NCBI RefSeq assembly: GCF_030246885.1
Contig: NZ_CP126739.1
Location: forward strand, 1,302,001 to 1,366,000
Length of the DNA: 64,000 nt
Source: Microbacterium sp. zg-B185
Lineage (GTDB): Bacteria; Actinomycetota; Actinomycetes; Actinomycetales; Microbacteriaceae
Direction of reading: 5' to 3'
The notes beneath the pieces were generated by a model. That model was not told the origin of the DNA, searched no databases, and saw only the letters and a program-made list of their open reading frames with translations. Of the stretch, positions 52,868-63,079 are shown piece by piece. Both the position numbers and the translations under genes were made by a program. Position 1 is the first letter of the stretch. Every line of letters begins with the position of its first letter.

Positions 52868-53431
52868 ATGAGCAGGTACACGGTCGCGACGGACGGCGCG
52901 TGCATGCGCAATCCCGGCCCGGCCGGATGGGCGTGGGTCGGTGAGGACGGGCGCTGGGCGGCCGGATCCCTCGAGGCCGGCACGAACAACATCGGCGAGC
53001 TCCTCGCGGTGCTCTACGCCATTCGCGACCACGCGCACCTGGCGGAACTGCACATCCAGGCCGACTCGATGTACGCCATCAACACCTACCGGTCCTGGAT
53101 GGACGCGCACGCGCGACGGGGCTGGAAGACCAGCACGGGGGAGCCGACCAAGAACGCGGACATCCTGCGTGCGCTGATCGACGCCCGCGATGGCCGGCGC
53201 GCGGCAGGGATACCGGACGTGACCTTCGAGCACGTCCGGGGGCACGCCGGCCACCGCCTCAACGGCTGGGCCGACGAACGGGCGGTGCGCGCCTCGCAGC
53301 ACGGCGACCGCGGGCTCGGAGCCATCTGGTCCACCGATCGGGGTCAGCCCCTTCTCGACGTCGGCGTCGACGCGCCCAAGGCGGGCGGCGACAAGGTCCG
53401 CCGGCGCAAGACGGCGGCGGCGGCGACCTAG
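52868..53431 (+). CDS. rnhA: Ribonuclease HI
   Basis: 187 residues. Removes RNA from RNA-DNA hybrids. Catalytic acidic residues visible: Asp in VATDGACMRNPGPAGWAWV, Glu in NNIGELLAVLYAI, Asp in IQADSMYAINTY, and Asp in RLNGWADERAVRA; a conserved His lies in HVRGHAGHR. The C-terminal 45 residues are a basic, non-conserved tail (GGDKVRRRKTAAAAT). ATG with ggaggac upstream. Confidence 0.92.
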   Translation: MSRYTVATDGACMRNPGPAGWAWVGEDGRWAAGSLEAGTNNIGELLAVLYAIRDHAHLAELHIQADSMYAINTYRSWMDAHARRGWKTSTGEPTKNADILRALIDARDGRRAAGIPDVTFEHVRGHAGHRLNGWADERAVRASQHGDRGLGAIWSTDRGQPLLDVGVDAPKAGGDKVRRRKTAAAAT

Positions 53432-53478
53432 CCCGCCCGCCGCCCCGCGCAGCGCCGTGCTCCCACAGGGATCGCCCC

Positions 53479-53508
53479 TTGACAGCGCGCCCTCCGTGTT
53501 CCTAGGTT
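53479..53508 (+). promoter_or_regulatory. Sigma-A-type promoter of the liv catabolic operon
   Basis: -35 TTGACA (53479-53484), 18 nt, -10 TAGGTT (53503-53508). The best -35 match seen in the window. Initiation is expected near 53515, where the operator palindrome begins. Confidence 0.7.
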
Positions 53509-53514
53509 ACGAGT

Positions 53515-53527
53515 ACCTGAATCAGGT
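53515..53527. promoter_or_regulatory. Operator palindrome at the liv operon start site
   Basis: ACCTGA-A-TCAGGT, a perfect 6+1+6 palindrome over the predicted transcription start. A third half-site AGGT overlaps the -10 (53504-53507). TetR-type repressors bind such sites; the TetR gene inside this operon (59819) is the obvious candidate. Confidence 0.65.
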
Positions 53528-53563
53528 TTCATGTATTCCCTTCCGATGGTGAAAGGCACGCAC

Positions 53564-54769
53564 ATGCGGGTTACGAAGAAGTTGCTCCTGGGCTCCGTGG
53601 TCACCGCCGCGGCATTCGTCCTGGCCGCCTGCGCGCCGCAGGCCTCCGCCCCGGGCGGCGACGGGTCCGAAACGCCGAGCGGCCCCGCCGAGATCACGGT
53701 GGGCATCGTCACGAGCGAGACCGGACCCCTCGCCGGGTACGGCAAGCAGTATCTGGACGCCTTCAAGGCCGGACTGGACTACGCGACGGAGGGCACCGAC
53801 GAGGTGGACGGCACCGCGATCACCGTCGAGTACAAGGACGACGCCGGGGATCCCGACAAGGCGGTCACCGCAGTCAAGGAGCTCATCGGAGCGGGCGTCA
53901 CGATCATCGCCGGCAGCGCCTCATCGGGGGTCGCCCTGGCCGTCGCAGAGCAGGCCGCGCAGAACAAAGTGCTCTTCGTCTCGGGCCCGGCCGCCGCCGA
54001 CGCCATCACCGGCATCAACGAGTACACGTTCCGCTCCGGCCGCCAGAGCGCGCAGGACGTCGCGACCGCAGGAACCTTCCTCGATGACATCGAGGGCAAG
54101 ACGATCACCGTGTTCGCTCAGAACAACGCCTTCGGACAGGGCAACGAAGCCGCCGTCCAGGCGATTCTCGGAGCGCAGGGCGCCACGGTCAACTCGGTGC
54201 TGGTCGCCGAAGACGTGACGGAGTTCACGCCCTTCGCCCAGCAGGTGCTCGCCGGCAGTCCCGATCTGGTCTTCGTGGCATGGGCGGGTGCGACATCCGG
54301 TGCGATGTGGCAGGCGATGAGCCAGCAGGGCGTGCTGGACGAGATCCCCGTCGTGACCGGTCTCGGCGACGCCGCGACGTTCGGCGCCTACGGCGAGGCA
54401 TCCGAGAAGATCAGCTTCCTGAACCACTACTTCCCCGGTGCCAACGACAACGACGTGAACGCGGCGATGATCGAGCTCATCGAGGACGCCGGCGGGGCGG
54501 TGGATCTGTTCAGCCCTGACGGCTTCAACGCCGCCCTCATGATCGTGCACGCCATCCGGGAGGGAAAGGGCGATGTCGACGCGATGATCGCGGCGCTGGA
54601 GGGCTTCCAGTTCGACGGGCCGAAGGGTGCGATGGAGGTGCGCGTCGGCGACCACGCCCTGATCCAGGAGATGTACCAGACCAAACTCGTCGCCGACGGC
54701 GGCACGTTCGTTGCCGAGCTGGTCGACACGGCGGACGCCGCAGCGGTCGCTCCTGCCGAAGCCAAGTAG
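53564..54769 (+). CDS. Branched-chain amino acid/carboxylate ABC transporter substrate-binding lipoprotein (LivK-like)
   Basis: 401 residues. Signal peptide with lipobox VLAAC (Cys about 24), then a type-I periplasmic fold: ITVGIVTSETGPLAGYGKQYLDAFKAGLDYA, GSASSGVALAVAEQAAQNKVLFVSGPAAAD, VFAQNNAFGQGNEAAVQAIL. Start at ATG 53564 after gaaagg; an upstream ATG at 53531 is rejected because it precedes the signal peptide. In this catabolic setting the ligand is more likely a carboxylic acid or amide than leucine. Confidence 0.9.
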   Translation: MRVTKKLLLGSVVTAAAFVLAACAPQASAPGGDGSETPSGPAEITVGIVTSETGPLAGYGKQYLDAFKAGLDYATEGTDEVDGTAITVEYKDDAGDPDKAVTAVKELIGAGVTIIAGSASSGVALAVAEQAAQNKVLFVSGPAAADAITGINEYTFRSGRQSAQDVATAGTFLDDIEGKTITVFAQNNAFGQGNEAAVQAILGAQGATVNSVLVAEDVTEFTPFAQQVLAGSPDLVFVAWAGATSGAMWQAMSQQGVLDEIPVVTGLGDAATFGAYGEASEKISFLNHYFPGANDNDVNAAMIELIEDAGGAVDLFSPDGFNAALMIVHAIREGKGDVDAMIAALEGFQFDGPKGAMEVRVGDHALIQEMYQTKLVADGGTFVAELVDTADAAAVAPAEAK

Positions 54770-54784
54770 CGCCGCAGGCACGAG

Positions 54785-55548
<764 letters not shown>

Positions 55549-55552
<4 letters not shown>

Positions 55553-56301
55553 CCTCCGCAAATCCTCTGCCCGGCAGCATCCTGGAGGTGCGCCATCTGC
55601 GCTGCTCGATCGCCGGCCAGCAGGTCGTGGAGGATGTCACGTTCTCGGTTCCGGCAGCCGGGATCACCGCCGTCCTCGGTCGCAACGGAGTCGGCAAGAC
55701 CTCGACGCTGCGCGGCATACTCGGGCTGATCACCCGTCGCGGCGAGATCACGCTCGACGGAGAGCGCATCGACGGCCTCCCCACGCACCGGATCGTGCAG
55801 CGCGGCGTCGGCTACGTGCCCGAGGACCGGGAGGTGTTCGCGAAGCTGACGGTCGCCGAGAACCTGGCACTGGCCGAACGGCAGCGCAACCCGCGCCGCG
55901 ACTACGTCGACGCGCTGTTCCCGGACCTCGTCCAGCGCCGCGACCAGATGGCCGGCACACTCTCCGGAGGTCAGCAGCAGATGGTGTCGGTGGCCCGCGC
56001 CCTGCTGAACGACAACCAGCTGCTCCTGGTCGACGAGCCCACGAAAGGGCTCGCTCCGCGCGTCGTCGCCGAAGTGACCGACGCTCTGGCGGAGGCGTCC
56101 AAGATCGTCCCGATCCTGCTCGTCGAGCAGAACCTCGACGTCGTGCGGCGCCTCGCGAACGGCGCGGTCGTGATCGCCGGTGGCCGCGTGGTGCACACCG
56201 GCAGTGCGCGCGAGATCCTCGACGACGACGCCCTGACCCGCCGACTGCTCGGGGTGCACGCCGAAACCGTCCCGCACCCGGCAGAGGAGGGCACCGCATG
56301 A
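55549..56301 (+). CDS. livF: ABC transporter ATP-binding protein LivF
   Basis: 250 residues. Walker A GRNGVGKTS, LivF-type GVGYVPEDREVFAKLTVAENLALAE, signature LSGGQQQMVSVARAL, Walker B LLLVDEPTKGLAP, and LVEQNLDVVRRLA. GTG start overlapping livG. Confidence 0.92.
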
Positions 56302-57173
56302 GCATGCTCGTCCTCACCCTCATCACCGGCGTGGGCCTCGGCGCCCTCTACTTCCTGGTCGCCTCGGGCCTCAGCCTCATCTACGGGCTCATGCACGTGC
56401 TGAACTTCGCGCACGGCGCGTTCCTGACCCTCAGCGCGTTCATCGGCTGGCTTGTCGCGCAGGCACTCGGCACGCAGTCGTGGCTGTCGTTCCTGCTCTC
56501 CATCGCCGTGGGCGCTCTGGTCGGGGCGGTGTTCGCGACGGTCACCGAGCTCGTGCTGATCCGGCCGCTGTACGAACGCCACATCGAGCAGGTCCTGGTC
56601 ACCGTCGGGCTGTCCTTCGCCGCGGTCGCGCTCTTCGAGGGGATCTGGGGCACAGATCCGGTCAACATCGCCGGCCCGCCGTGGCTCAAGCAGACCACCG
56701 AGGTGCTCGGCGCCCGCATTCCGAACACCTACTGGGTGCTCATGATCGCCGCGCTGCTCGTACTCAGCGCACTGGTGATCTTCCTGCAGAAGACCCGCTA
56801 CGGCATGATCATCCGCGCCGGGGTGGAGAACCGGGCGATGGTGACCGCGCTGGGCATCGACGTGCGGCGCTCCTTCACCCTGGTCTTCGCTATCGGCGGT
56901 GGGGCGGCCGGCATCGGCGGGGTCCTCGCGATGCACTACACGACGTTCGTCTCGGCCCACCTGGGCTCGACTCTGCTGATCTTCGCGTTCATCGTCACGG
57001 TGATCGGAGGGCTCGGTTCGCTCGCCGGCGCGGCGATCGCCTCGGTGCTCGTCGCGATCCTGCAGCAGTTCGCGAACACCTATCTCAACGGGACGGGCGA
57101 TTTCATCGTCGTCATCCTCCTTGCGCTCGTGCTGCTGGTGCGACCGTCGGGCATTCTGGGGAGGAAGGCATGA
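56298..57173 (+). CDS. livH: ABC transporter permease LivH
   Basis: 291 residues, about eight helices. LivH signature SGLSLIYGLMHVLNFAHGAFLTLSAFIGW near the N-terminus, RYGMIIRAGVENRAMVTALGIDVRR in the middle loop, and GGLGSLAGAAIASVLVAILQQF near the end. ATG overlaps the livF stop by 4 bases. Confidence 0.92.
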   Translation: MSMLVLTLITGVGLGALYFLVASGLSLIYGLMHVLNFAHGAFLTLSAFIGWLVAQALGTQSWLSFLLSIAVGALVGAVFATVTELVLIRPLYERHIEQVLVTVGLSFAAVALFEGIWGTDPVNIAGPPWLKQTTEVLGARIPNTYWVLMIAALLVLSALVIFLQKTRYGMIIRAGVENRAMVTALGIDVRRSFTLVFAIGGGAAGIGGVLAMHYTTFVSAHLGSTLLIFAFIVTVIGGLGSLAGAAIASVLVAILQQFANTYLNGTGDFIVVILLALVLLVRPSGILGRKA

Positions 57174-58273
57174 TGCGCCGCTGGCTTCCGTTCGGCCTGG
57201 GCGCCGCGCTGGTCGTGCTCATGGCCGTGCTGCCGCTGCTGAACATCTCGATCCCCGGCATCCTGCCCACCCCCACCTATATGCCGGGCACCCTCGCCCT
57301 GCTGTCGCTGTGCATGGTGTTCGCCGCCCTGGCGCTGTCGTACAACCTGCTCCTCGGATCGGCCGGGATGCTGTCCTTCGGCCACGCACTGTACTTCGGC
57401 GCCGGCGCCTACGGCCTGGGCATCGCGCTCGAGCACTTCGGTGTCCCGCTCTTTCCCGGCATCTTCGTCGCGCTGATCGGCGGCATGGGCATAGCCCTCG
57501 CGACCGGCGCGGTCGCGATGCGGGTCTCCGGCATCCCGTTCGCGATGGTGACGCTCGCCTTCGCGCAGGCCGGATCGGTGCTGGTGCGGCGCAACTCCGG
57601 CATCACCGGCGGCGAAGAGGGGCTCAGCCTGAACACCGAGCAGGTTCCCGACCTGCTGGTCGGGGTGGTGAACACCCGCAACCTGTACTGGTTCGCGCTG
57701 GCCGTCCTGGTGATCGTCTACCTGGTCACGCTCTGGGTCGACACCTCCCGGCTCGGTCACCTCGCCCGCGCCACGCGCGAGAACGAGCAGCGCGTCCGCG
57801 TGCTCGGTCTGCGCCCCTACCGGGCGAAGCTGCTGGTCTTCGTGATCGCCGGCGTGCTGGCGAGCCTGGCCGGAGTGGCGTACATGCTGCTGCAGTCCGG
57901 GACAGTGCCCCGCGCGGTCTCGGCCGACCTGACGATCACGATTCTGGTGATGGTGGTCCTCGGTGGCGTGGGCTTCCGGTGGGGTGCCATCGTGGGGGGC
58001 GTGCTGTACACGCTGCTGGACCAGCGCCTCACCGTGGTCGCCGGCTCGGAGGCTGTCGCCGGCCTTCCCGACGTCCTGCGGATCCCGCTGTCCGAGCCGC
58101 TCTTCCTCCTCGGCGTGCTGTTCATCCTCGTGGTCATGTTCCTGCCGGGCGGCATCGCCGGCACGATCGACGCGTGGTGGCGTCGCCGCCGTGGCGAGCG
58201 CGTGCGCCTGTCGCTGCAGAGCATCGACGATTCGGATGCCGATACCGAGGTCCCCGCTGAGGTACGGGTATGA
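57170..58273 (+). CDS. livM: ABC transporter permease LivM
   Basis: 367 residues, about ten helices. LivM signature ALALSYNLLLGSAGMLSFGHALYFGAGAYG, GIPFAMVTLAFAQAGSVLVRR, RATRENEQRVRVLGLRPYRAKLLVFVIAG, and VVLGGVGFRWGAIVGG. A 45-residue acidic tail (SLQSIDDSDADTEVPAEVRV) follows the last helix. ATG within the livH stop; an immediate second ATG (57173) is possible. Confidence 0.92.
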   Translation: MMRRWLPFGLGAALVVLMAVLPLLNISIPGILPTPTYMPGTLALLSLCMVFAALALSYNLLLGSAGMLSFGHALYFGAGAYGLGIALEHFGVPLFPGIFVALIGGMGIALATGAVAMRVSGIPFAMVTLAFAQAGSVLVRRNSGITGGEEGLSLNTEQVPDLLVGVVNTRNLYWFALAVLVIVYLVTLWVDTSRLGHLARATRENEQRVRVLGLRPYRAKLLVFVIAGVLASLAGVAYMLLQSGTVPRAVSADLTITILVMVVLGGVGFRWGAIVGGVLYTLLDQRLTVVAGSEAVAGLPDVLRIPLSEPLFLLGVLFILVVMFLPGGIAGTIDAWWRRRRGERVRLSLQSIDDSDADTEVPAEVRV

Positions 58274-59835
58274 GCGGGGGCATGGCCGGACAGGACGGGT
58301 CGCACACGATCGGGCGCTGGCTCACCGACCGCGCCGCGCAGTCGCCCGCGCGCATCGCGATCGATGACCGCGGCGTCACGATCGACTATGCCGGCCTCGC
58401 GGCGCGGGCCGTCGACCTGGCCGACGGACTGCGCCGCGTCGGCTACGGCCCGGGCTCGCGGCTGGCGACCATCTCGGGCAACTCCATCGACCATGTCGTG
58501 GCGTTCTTCGCCTGTGCGCTCGCCGGGGTCGCGTTCGTGCCGCTGTCGTGGCGGCTGACAGCGCGCGAATTGGGCGACCTGCTGCGTCGCACCGACCCGG
58601 CGCTCGTGCTCGTCGACGACGAGTACGCGTCGCTTGCCGCAGAGGCGCTCCGCGGGCTGGAGGAGACCCCGCCGGTCACCGCCCTGGGCTCCACGGGCGT
58701 CGAGGGGGCCGTGCCCCTGCCGCGCGGGGCGCGTCCGACGCGGCACGTCCGCGACGATGACCCGCTGCTGATCATCTTCACCTCGGGCAGCGAAGCTGCC
58801 CCCAAAGGCGTCGTGCTCACCCACGCCAACTGCTTCTGGAACAACCTGGCGCTCGGGCAGGCGCTGCCGCTGACCCAGGACGACGTCGTCCTGGCGATGC
58901 TCCCGCAGTTCCACGTCGCCGCGTGGAACTGCCAGCCGCTGCTGGCCTGGTGGATCGGTGCCACCGTCGTGCTGGAGCGCTCGTTCCAGCCGGCGCGGGC
59001 GCTACAGCTGATCGGCGACCGGCGGGTGACGGCCATGATGGGCGTGCCCACGCAGTACGCGATGCTCACCGCCGACCGCGAGTGGGCGGCCACGGATGTG
59101 TCCTGCCTTCGTCTGGCACTCGTCGGCGGCGCGACGGTGCCGCCAGAGCTGCACGACGCCTGGGCGGCGCGAGGCCTGTCGCTGACGCAGGGCTACGGAC
59201 TGACCGAGGCGGCGCCGAACGTGCTGCACCTGCCCGCGCACGAGGCAGCGGCGCATCCGGGCGCGGTCGGGCGGCCCTACCCGCACGTCGGAGTGCTGAT
59301 CGCCGACCCGGAGTCGCTGCTGCCGCTGGAGGGAGAGGCCACCGGTGAGCTGTGGGTTCGGGGGCCGAGCGTGTTCGCGGGCTATCTGGAGGATGAGGCG
59401 GCGACCGCGACGGCGATGGCCGGTGAGTGGCTGCGAACCGGCGACCTGGTCCACCGCAGCTCCTCCGGAGTTTTCCGCGTCGTGGACCGCATCAAGGACA
59501 TCTACATCTCCGGCGGCGAGAACGTCGCTCCCGCCGAGGTGGAACTCGCGCTGTGCCTGCATCCGCTGATCGACAGCGCTGCCGTGGTCGGTGTCGCCGA
59601 CCCGGTATGGGGGGAGCGCGGTGTGGCGTTCGTGGTCCCCACCGCGGGTGCAGTGCTCTCGGTGGACGAGGTGCTCGCCCACGCCCGTCGCAACCTCGCC
59701 GCGTTCAAGATCCCGGTGCACGTGGAGATCGTGACGGCGCTGCCGCGCTCCACGATCGAGAAACTGGCACGTCCGCGACTGCGCGAGCGTGCCCGAGAGC
59801 TCGTGGAAGGTGCACGGTATGACGATTCCCGATGA
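58270..59835 (+). CDS. Acyl-CoA synthetase (AMP-dependent ligase)
   Basis: 521-residue ANL-superfamily enzyme forming an acyl-CoA via acyl-AMP. Motifs: LIIFTSGSEAAPKGVVLTH (P-loop), QGYGLTEAAPNVLHLP (A5), GELWVRGPSVFAGYL, WLRTGDLV, RIKDIYISGGENVAPAEVE (A8), and the catalytic Lys in PRSTIEKLARPRLR. Length and motifs fit medium-chain or 4-coumarate-like ligases. Co-transcribed with the liv transporter, so it probably activates the imported acid. Overlaps livM by 4 and tetR by 17 bases. Confidence 0.9.
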   Translation: MSGGMAGQDGSHTIGRWLTDRAAQSPARIAIDDRGVTIDYAGLAARAVDLADGLRRVGYGPGSRLATISGNSIDHVVAFFACALAGVAFVPLSWRLTARELGDLLRRTDPALVLVDDEYASLAAEALRGLEETPPVTALGSTGVEGAVPLPRGARPTRHVRDDDPLLIIFTSGSEAAPKGVVLTHANCFWNNLALGQALPLTQDDVVLAMLPQFHVAAWNCQPLLAWWIGATVVLERSFQPARALQLIGDRRVTAMMGVPTQYAMLTADREWAATDVSCLRLALVGGATVPPELHDAWAARGLSLTQGYGLTEAAPNVLHLPAHEAAAHPGAVGRPYPHVGVLIADPESLLPLEGEATGELWVRGPSVFAGYLEDEAATATAMAGEWLRTGDLVHRSSSGVFRVVDRIKDIYISGGENVAPAEVELALCLHPLIDSAAVVGVADPVWGERGVAFVVPTAGAVLSVDEVLAHARRNLAAFKIPVHVEIVTALPRSTIEKLARPRLRERARELVEGARYDDSR

Positions 59836-60514
59836 GCGCAGTGAGGCGAGGCCGGTCTCGTCCGCGACCGGACGGCCGCTGACCAAACGCGGTGAGGCGA
59901 CCCGTCGCCGACTGCTCGAGAGCGCCGAGGTCGTCTTCGCCGAGCAGGGCTACCACGAGGCATCCATCGTCAAGATCACCGAGCGCGCCGGGATCGGCCT
60001 GGGCACGTTCTACCTGTACTTCGACAGCAAGCAGTCGATCTTCGAGGCGCTGGTGATCGATCTGAACCGCCGCGTGCGTCACTCCATGTCCGAGGCGATG
60101 GCAGGAGCATCCTCGCGACTGGAGGCCGAGCGGGCGGGCTTCACGGGGTTCTTCCGATTCACCGCCGAGCACCCGGCTCTGTACCGCGTGGTCCGCGAGG
60201 CCGAGTTCGTCTCCCCGGAGACGCTCCGCCTTCACTACACGCGCATCGTCGAAGGCTACGAGGCCGGGCTGAGTGCCGCACAGGCGACCGGTGACGTGGA
60301 CCGCGCGCTGGACCCTGAGGTGACCGCGTGGGCGCTGATGGGCATGGGCGAGCTGATCGGTATGCGCTTCCTGCTGTGGGAGCGGGACACGGCGGGAAAA
60401 CCGCCCTCGGTTCTGGATCCGAAGGTATTCGACGACATGATGAGGTTCATCGACAACGCCCTCGCGCCGCGTCCGAACACGATGACATCCGAGACAGGGG
60501 AGACGCAGCTATGA
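59819..60514 (+). CDS. TetR family transcriptional regulator
   Basis: 231 residues. The N-terminal HTH (about 25-75) contains RRRLLESAEVVFAEQGYHEASIVKITERAGIGLGTFYLYFDSKQSIFEAL, the classical TetR_N signature. The C-terminal ligand domain is helical. ATG 59819 with ggaagg 7 nt upstream, inside the end of the synthetase gene. Its position inside the operon implies autoregulation through the operator at 53515; an acyl-CoA is the likely ligand by analogy with similar clusters. Confidence 0.9.
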   Translation: MTIPDERSEARPVSSATGRPLTKRGEATRRRLLESAEVVFAEQGYHEASIVKITERAGIGLGTFYLYFDSKQSIFEALVIDLNRRVRHSMSEAMAGASSRLEAERAGFTGFFRFTAEHPALYRVVREAEFVSPETLRLHYTRIVEGYEAGLSAAQATGDVDRALDPEVTAWALMGMGELIGMRFLLWERDTAGKPPSVLDPKVFDDMMRFIDNALAPRPNTMTSETGETQL

Positions 60515-61263
60515 CGGATCAGGATCTGGCGGGCAAACGGGCCCTCGTCACAGGCGGTGCCAGCGGCATCGGGCTCGCGTGCGTGCAGGAGTTCGCCGCC
60601 CGCGGTGCCCACGTCATCGTCGCCGATCACCATGTCTACCTCACCGAGTCCATCGCGGACGGGGTCGGCGGCGACCCCTGGCTGGTGGACCTGGCCGAGA
60701 CGAAGGAGCTGGAGGACCTCTCACTCGACGTCGACATCCTCGTCAACAACGTCGGCATCCAGCGCGTGAGCCCGATTCCGGAGTTCGACCCGGAGACCTT
60801 CCGGCTGATGCAGCGCCTGATGGTGGAATCCCCCTTCCTGCTCATCCGCGCGGTGCTGCCCGGAATGTACCGCCGGGGCTGGGGGCGGATCATCAACGTC
60901 TCCAGCGCACACGGGCTGCGCGCCAGTGCGTTCAAGTCCGCGTACGTCACGGCCAAGCACGGTCTGGAAGGGCTGTCGAAGGTCACCGCGCTCGAGGGCG
61001 CGTCGCACGGCGTCACGAGCAACTGCATCAACCCCTCGTATGTGCGCACTCCGCTGGTCGAGCATCAGATCACCGACCAGGCGCGCGTGCACGGCATCCC
61101 CGAGGACGAGGTCCTGGAGAAGGTGCTCCTGACCGAGAACGCGATCAAGCGCCTGATCGAACCGGAGGAGGTCGCATCGCTGGTCGGCTGGCTCGTCTCC
61201 GACAACGCCGGAATGGTCACCGGCGCCTCCTACACGATGGACGGCGGATGGACGGCGCGATGA
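60511..61263 (+). CDS. SDR dehydrogenase, 3-hydroxybutyrate dehydrogenase type
   Basis: 250 residues. Cofactor motif ALVTGGASGIGLAC, NNVGIQ, catalytic SSAHGLRASAFKSAYVTAKHG (Ser-Tyr-Lys) and C-terminal GASYTMDGGWTAR. The segment TPLVEHQITDQARVHGIPEDEVLEKVLLTENAIKRLIEPEEVASLV is characteristic of D-3-hydroxybutyrate dehydrogenases (BdhA). Expected reaction: 3-hydroxybutyrate (or analogue) to acetoacetate with NAD+, feeding the CoA-transferase encoded at 63080. ATG overlaps the tetR stop. Confidence 0.87.
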   Translation: MTDQDLAGKRALVTGGASGIGLACVQEFAARGAHVIVADHHVYLTESIADGVGGDPWLVDLAETKELEDLSLDVDILVNNVGIQRVSPIPEFDPETFRLMQRLMVESPFLLIRAVLPGMYRRGWGRIINVSSAHGLRASAFKSAYVTAKHGLEGLSKVTALEGASHGVTSNCINPSYVRTPLVEHQITDQARVHGIPEDEVLEKVLLTENAIKRLIEPEEVASLVGWLVSDNAGMVTGASYTMDGGWTAR

Positions 61264-62174
61264 GCCGCTACCGCACGGCGGAGGTCGCCGTGGCCGGCGG
61301 CGATCTGCACGTGGCCATCTGGGAACCCGAGGGCACACCGGCGGATGCCGCGCCCGTCGTCCTGCTGATCCACGGGGTGACCGCATCCCACCTGTCCTGG
61401 CCGCTGGTCGCGGCGCGACTGCCGTTCGCCCGCGTGATCGCCCCGGACCTGCGCGGTCGAGGCCGCAGCAACGCGCTGATCGGCCCGGCAGGGCTGGACG
61501 CGCACGCGCGCGACCTGCTCGCCGTGCTCGACGCTCTCGGCGTGGACCGCGCCGTGGCGGTCGGCCACTCCATGGGCGCCTTCGTCGCGCTGGTGCTGGG
61601 GGAGCGGTACCCGGAGCGGATATCCCGACTGGTCCTGGTCGACGGCGGGCTCCCGCTGGATGTGCCGGACGAGCTTCCCACTGACGAGGTGATCCGGCTC
61701 GTCCTCGGACCCACCGCAGAACGGCTGGCGATGCGCTTCGCCACGGTGGAGGCCTACCTTGATTTCTGGCGCGCGCATCCGGCGTTCTCGCGCGACTGGA
61801 CGCCCCAGCTGGAGGCCTACCTCGCCTACGACCTCGTCGGCGAGGAGCCGGAGCTGCGCCCGGCCACCAGCTACGCGACGCTCGAGGAGGACTCGATCGA
61901 CCAGAACACCGGGGCGGCGATCGGCCAGGCGCTGGCCCGGATGCGGCATCCCACCGTGCTGCTGACCGCCGAGCGCGGGCTGCTGGATCAGCTGCCGGCG
62001 CTGTATGCCGCCGAACGCCTCCCGGAGCTGCTGCGCGCGTACCCCGCGCTGGTCCACACCGCCGTGCCCGACGTCAATCACTACACCGTCGTGCTGTCCG
62101 AGCGCGGGGCGGATGCGGTCGCCGACGTCGTCCGCGACCAGGTCCAGGTCGCCTCGTCCTCCGTTTCGCGCTGA
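61260..62174 (+). CDS. Alpha/beta hydrolase
   Basis: 304 residues. Oxyanion region LLIHGVTASHLSW, DLRGRGRS, nucleophile elbow VGHSMGAFVAL (Ser about 102), a cap domain, and the catalytic His in DVNHYTVVLSERGADAV. Likely an esterase or lactonase that releases the acid used by the operon. Last gene; ends 3 bp before the convergent IclR gene. Confidence 0.85.
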   Translation: MSRYRTAEVAVAGGDLHVAIWEPEGTPADAAPVVLLIHGVTASHLSWPLVAARLPFARVIAPDLRGRGRSNALIGPAGLDAHARDLLAVLDALGVDRAVAVGHSMGAFVALVLGERYPERISRLVLVDGGLPLDVPDELPTDEVIRLVLGPTAERLAMRFATVEAYLDFWRAHPAFSRDWTPQLEAYLAYDLVGEEPELRPATSYATLEEDSIDQNTGAAIGQALARMRHPTVLLTAERGLLDQLPALYAAERLPELLRAYPALVHTAVPDVNHYTVVLSERGADAVADVVRDQVQVASSSVSR

Positions 62175-62177
62175 GGT

Positions 62178-62960
62178 TCAGCGCGAGCTGGCTGCGACCC
62201 GCGTGGTCAGCTGGTGGGCGTGGGCGAGCAGGGTGCGCCCCAGGTCCGCGAGCCGGTCCGGCCCGAAGCGGAACTGCACTCCGGTCAGGCTCAACGCCCA
62301 CTGCGGATGCCCCTCGCGGGTGAACACCGCCGCGCCGAGACCGAAGCTGCCCTCGACGATGAGCCCGGGGTTGAGCGCGTACCCGCGCTCCTGGGTCTCG
62401 CGCAGGCGCGTCCGCAGCCGCTGCTCGCCATGCGCGGCGCCCCATCTGCCGGACAGCTCGGGATGCCGCTCGAAATAGGCGTCCACATCGTGGGGCGGAA
62501 GGAAGGCGAGGATCGCCAGGCCCGCCGATGCGACCCCCAGGGGGAAGCGCACCCCCTCGGACAGGACGAACGAGCGGATCGGGAAGCTGCCCTCCTCACG
62601 GAGCAGGCACACCGTCTCGTCGCCGCGACGCACCGACAGGAACGCGCTCTCCTCCGTCCGCACGGCGAGGGAGCGCACGATATCGCGCGCAATGCCGGTG
62701 ATGTCGTACCGGGATGCCGCGACCGAGCCCATCAGGTACAGTTCGGGGCCCGGCATCCACCGTCCGGTCCGCTCGTCCTGGTCGACGAGCCCCTCCTGGC
62801 CCAGCGCGGCGAGCAGGCGGTGGGCCGTGGGGCGGGTCAGGTCCGCGCGGCGGGCGAGCTCCGCACCGCTGAGTCCGCCCTCACCGGCACCGGTGACCAG
62901 GCGCAGCAGACGTGCCGCGCGCGCCACGGACTGCGCGCCGGGGACCGACCGATCCCGCAT
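62178..62960 (-). CDS. IclR family transcriptional regulator
   Basis: 260 residues. N-terminal winged helix (about 8-70): SVARAARLLRLVTGAGEGGLSGAELARRADLTRPTAHRLLAAL. The C-terminal IclR effector domain follows, with VSEGVRFPLGVASAGLAILAFLPP-type and RGYALNPGLIVEGSFGLGAAVF blocks. Start at ATG 62960; a palindrome lies only 2 bp upstream, so the message is leaderless or the start differs. Divergent from the CoA-transferase genes, the likely target. Confidence 0.9.
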   Translation of the reverse strand: MRDRSVPGAQSVARAARLLRLVTGAGEGGLSGAELARRADLTRPTAHRLLAALGQEGLVDQDERTGRWMPGPELYLMGSVAASRYDITGIARDIVRSLAVRTEESAFLSVRRGDETVCLLREEGSFPIRSFVLSEGVRFPLGVASAGLAILAFLPPHDVDAYFERHPELSGRWGAAHGEQRLRTRLRETQERGYALNPGLIVEGSFGLGAAVFTREGHPQWALSLTGVQFRFGPDRLADLGRTLLAHAHQLTTRVAASSR

Positions 62961-62961
62961 G

Positions 62962-62980
62962 GTGTCCACGATATGGACAC
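62962..62980. promoter_or_regulatory. IclR-type operator palindrome
   Basis: GTGTCCA-cgata-TGGACAC, perfect 7-bp arms, between the divergent iclR-type gene and the CoA-transferase operon. Size and symmetry fit IclR sites. Confidence 0.65.
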
Positions 62981-63079
62981 TATGCGGTGCGTGATCCACA
63001 TGGCAACAGCGGTCGTGGCTGCCGTGGGCTGCGGAGCGCAGGATGGAGGCAAGAGTTCACCCAGACACAGGAGTCGCAC

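Noticed and set aside
53531..53563. Upstream ATG for the LivK-like protein
   Set aside because: It precedes the signal peptide with non-conserved residues, and the Shine-Dalgarno gaaagg fits ATG 53564.
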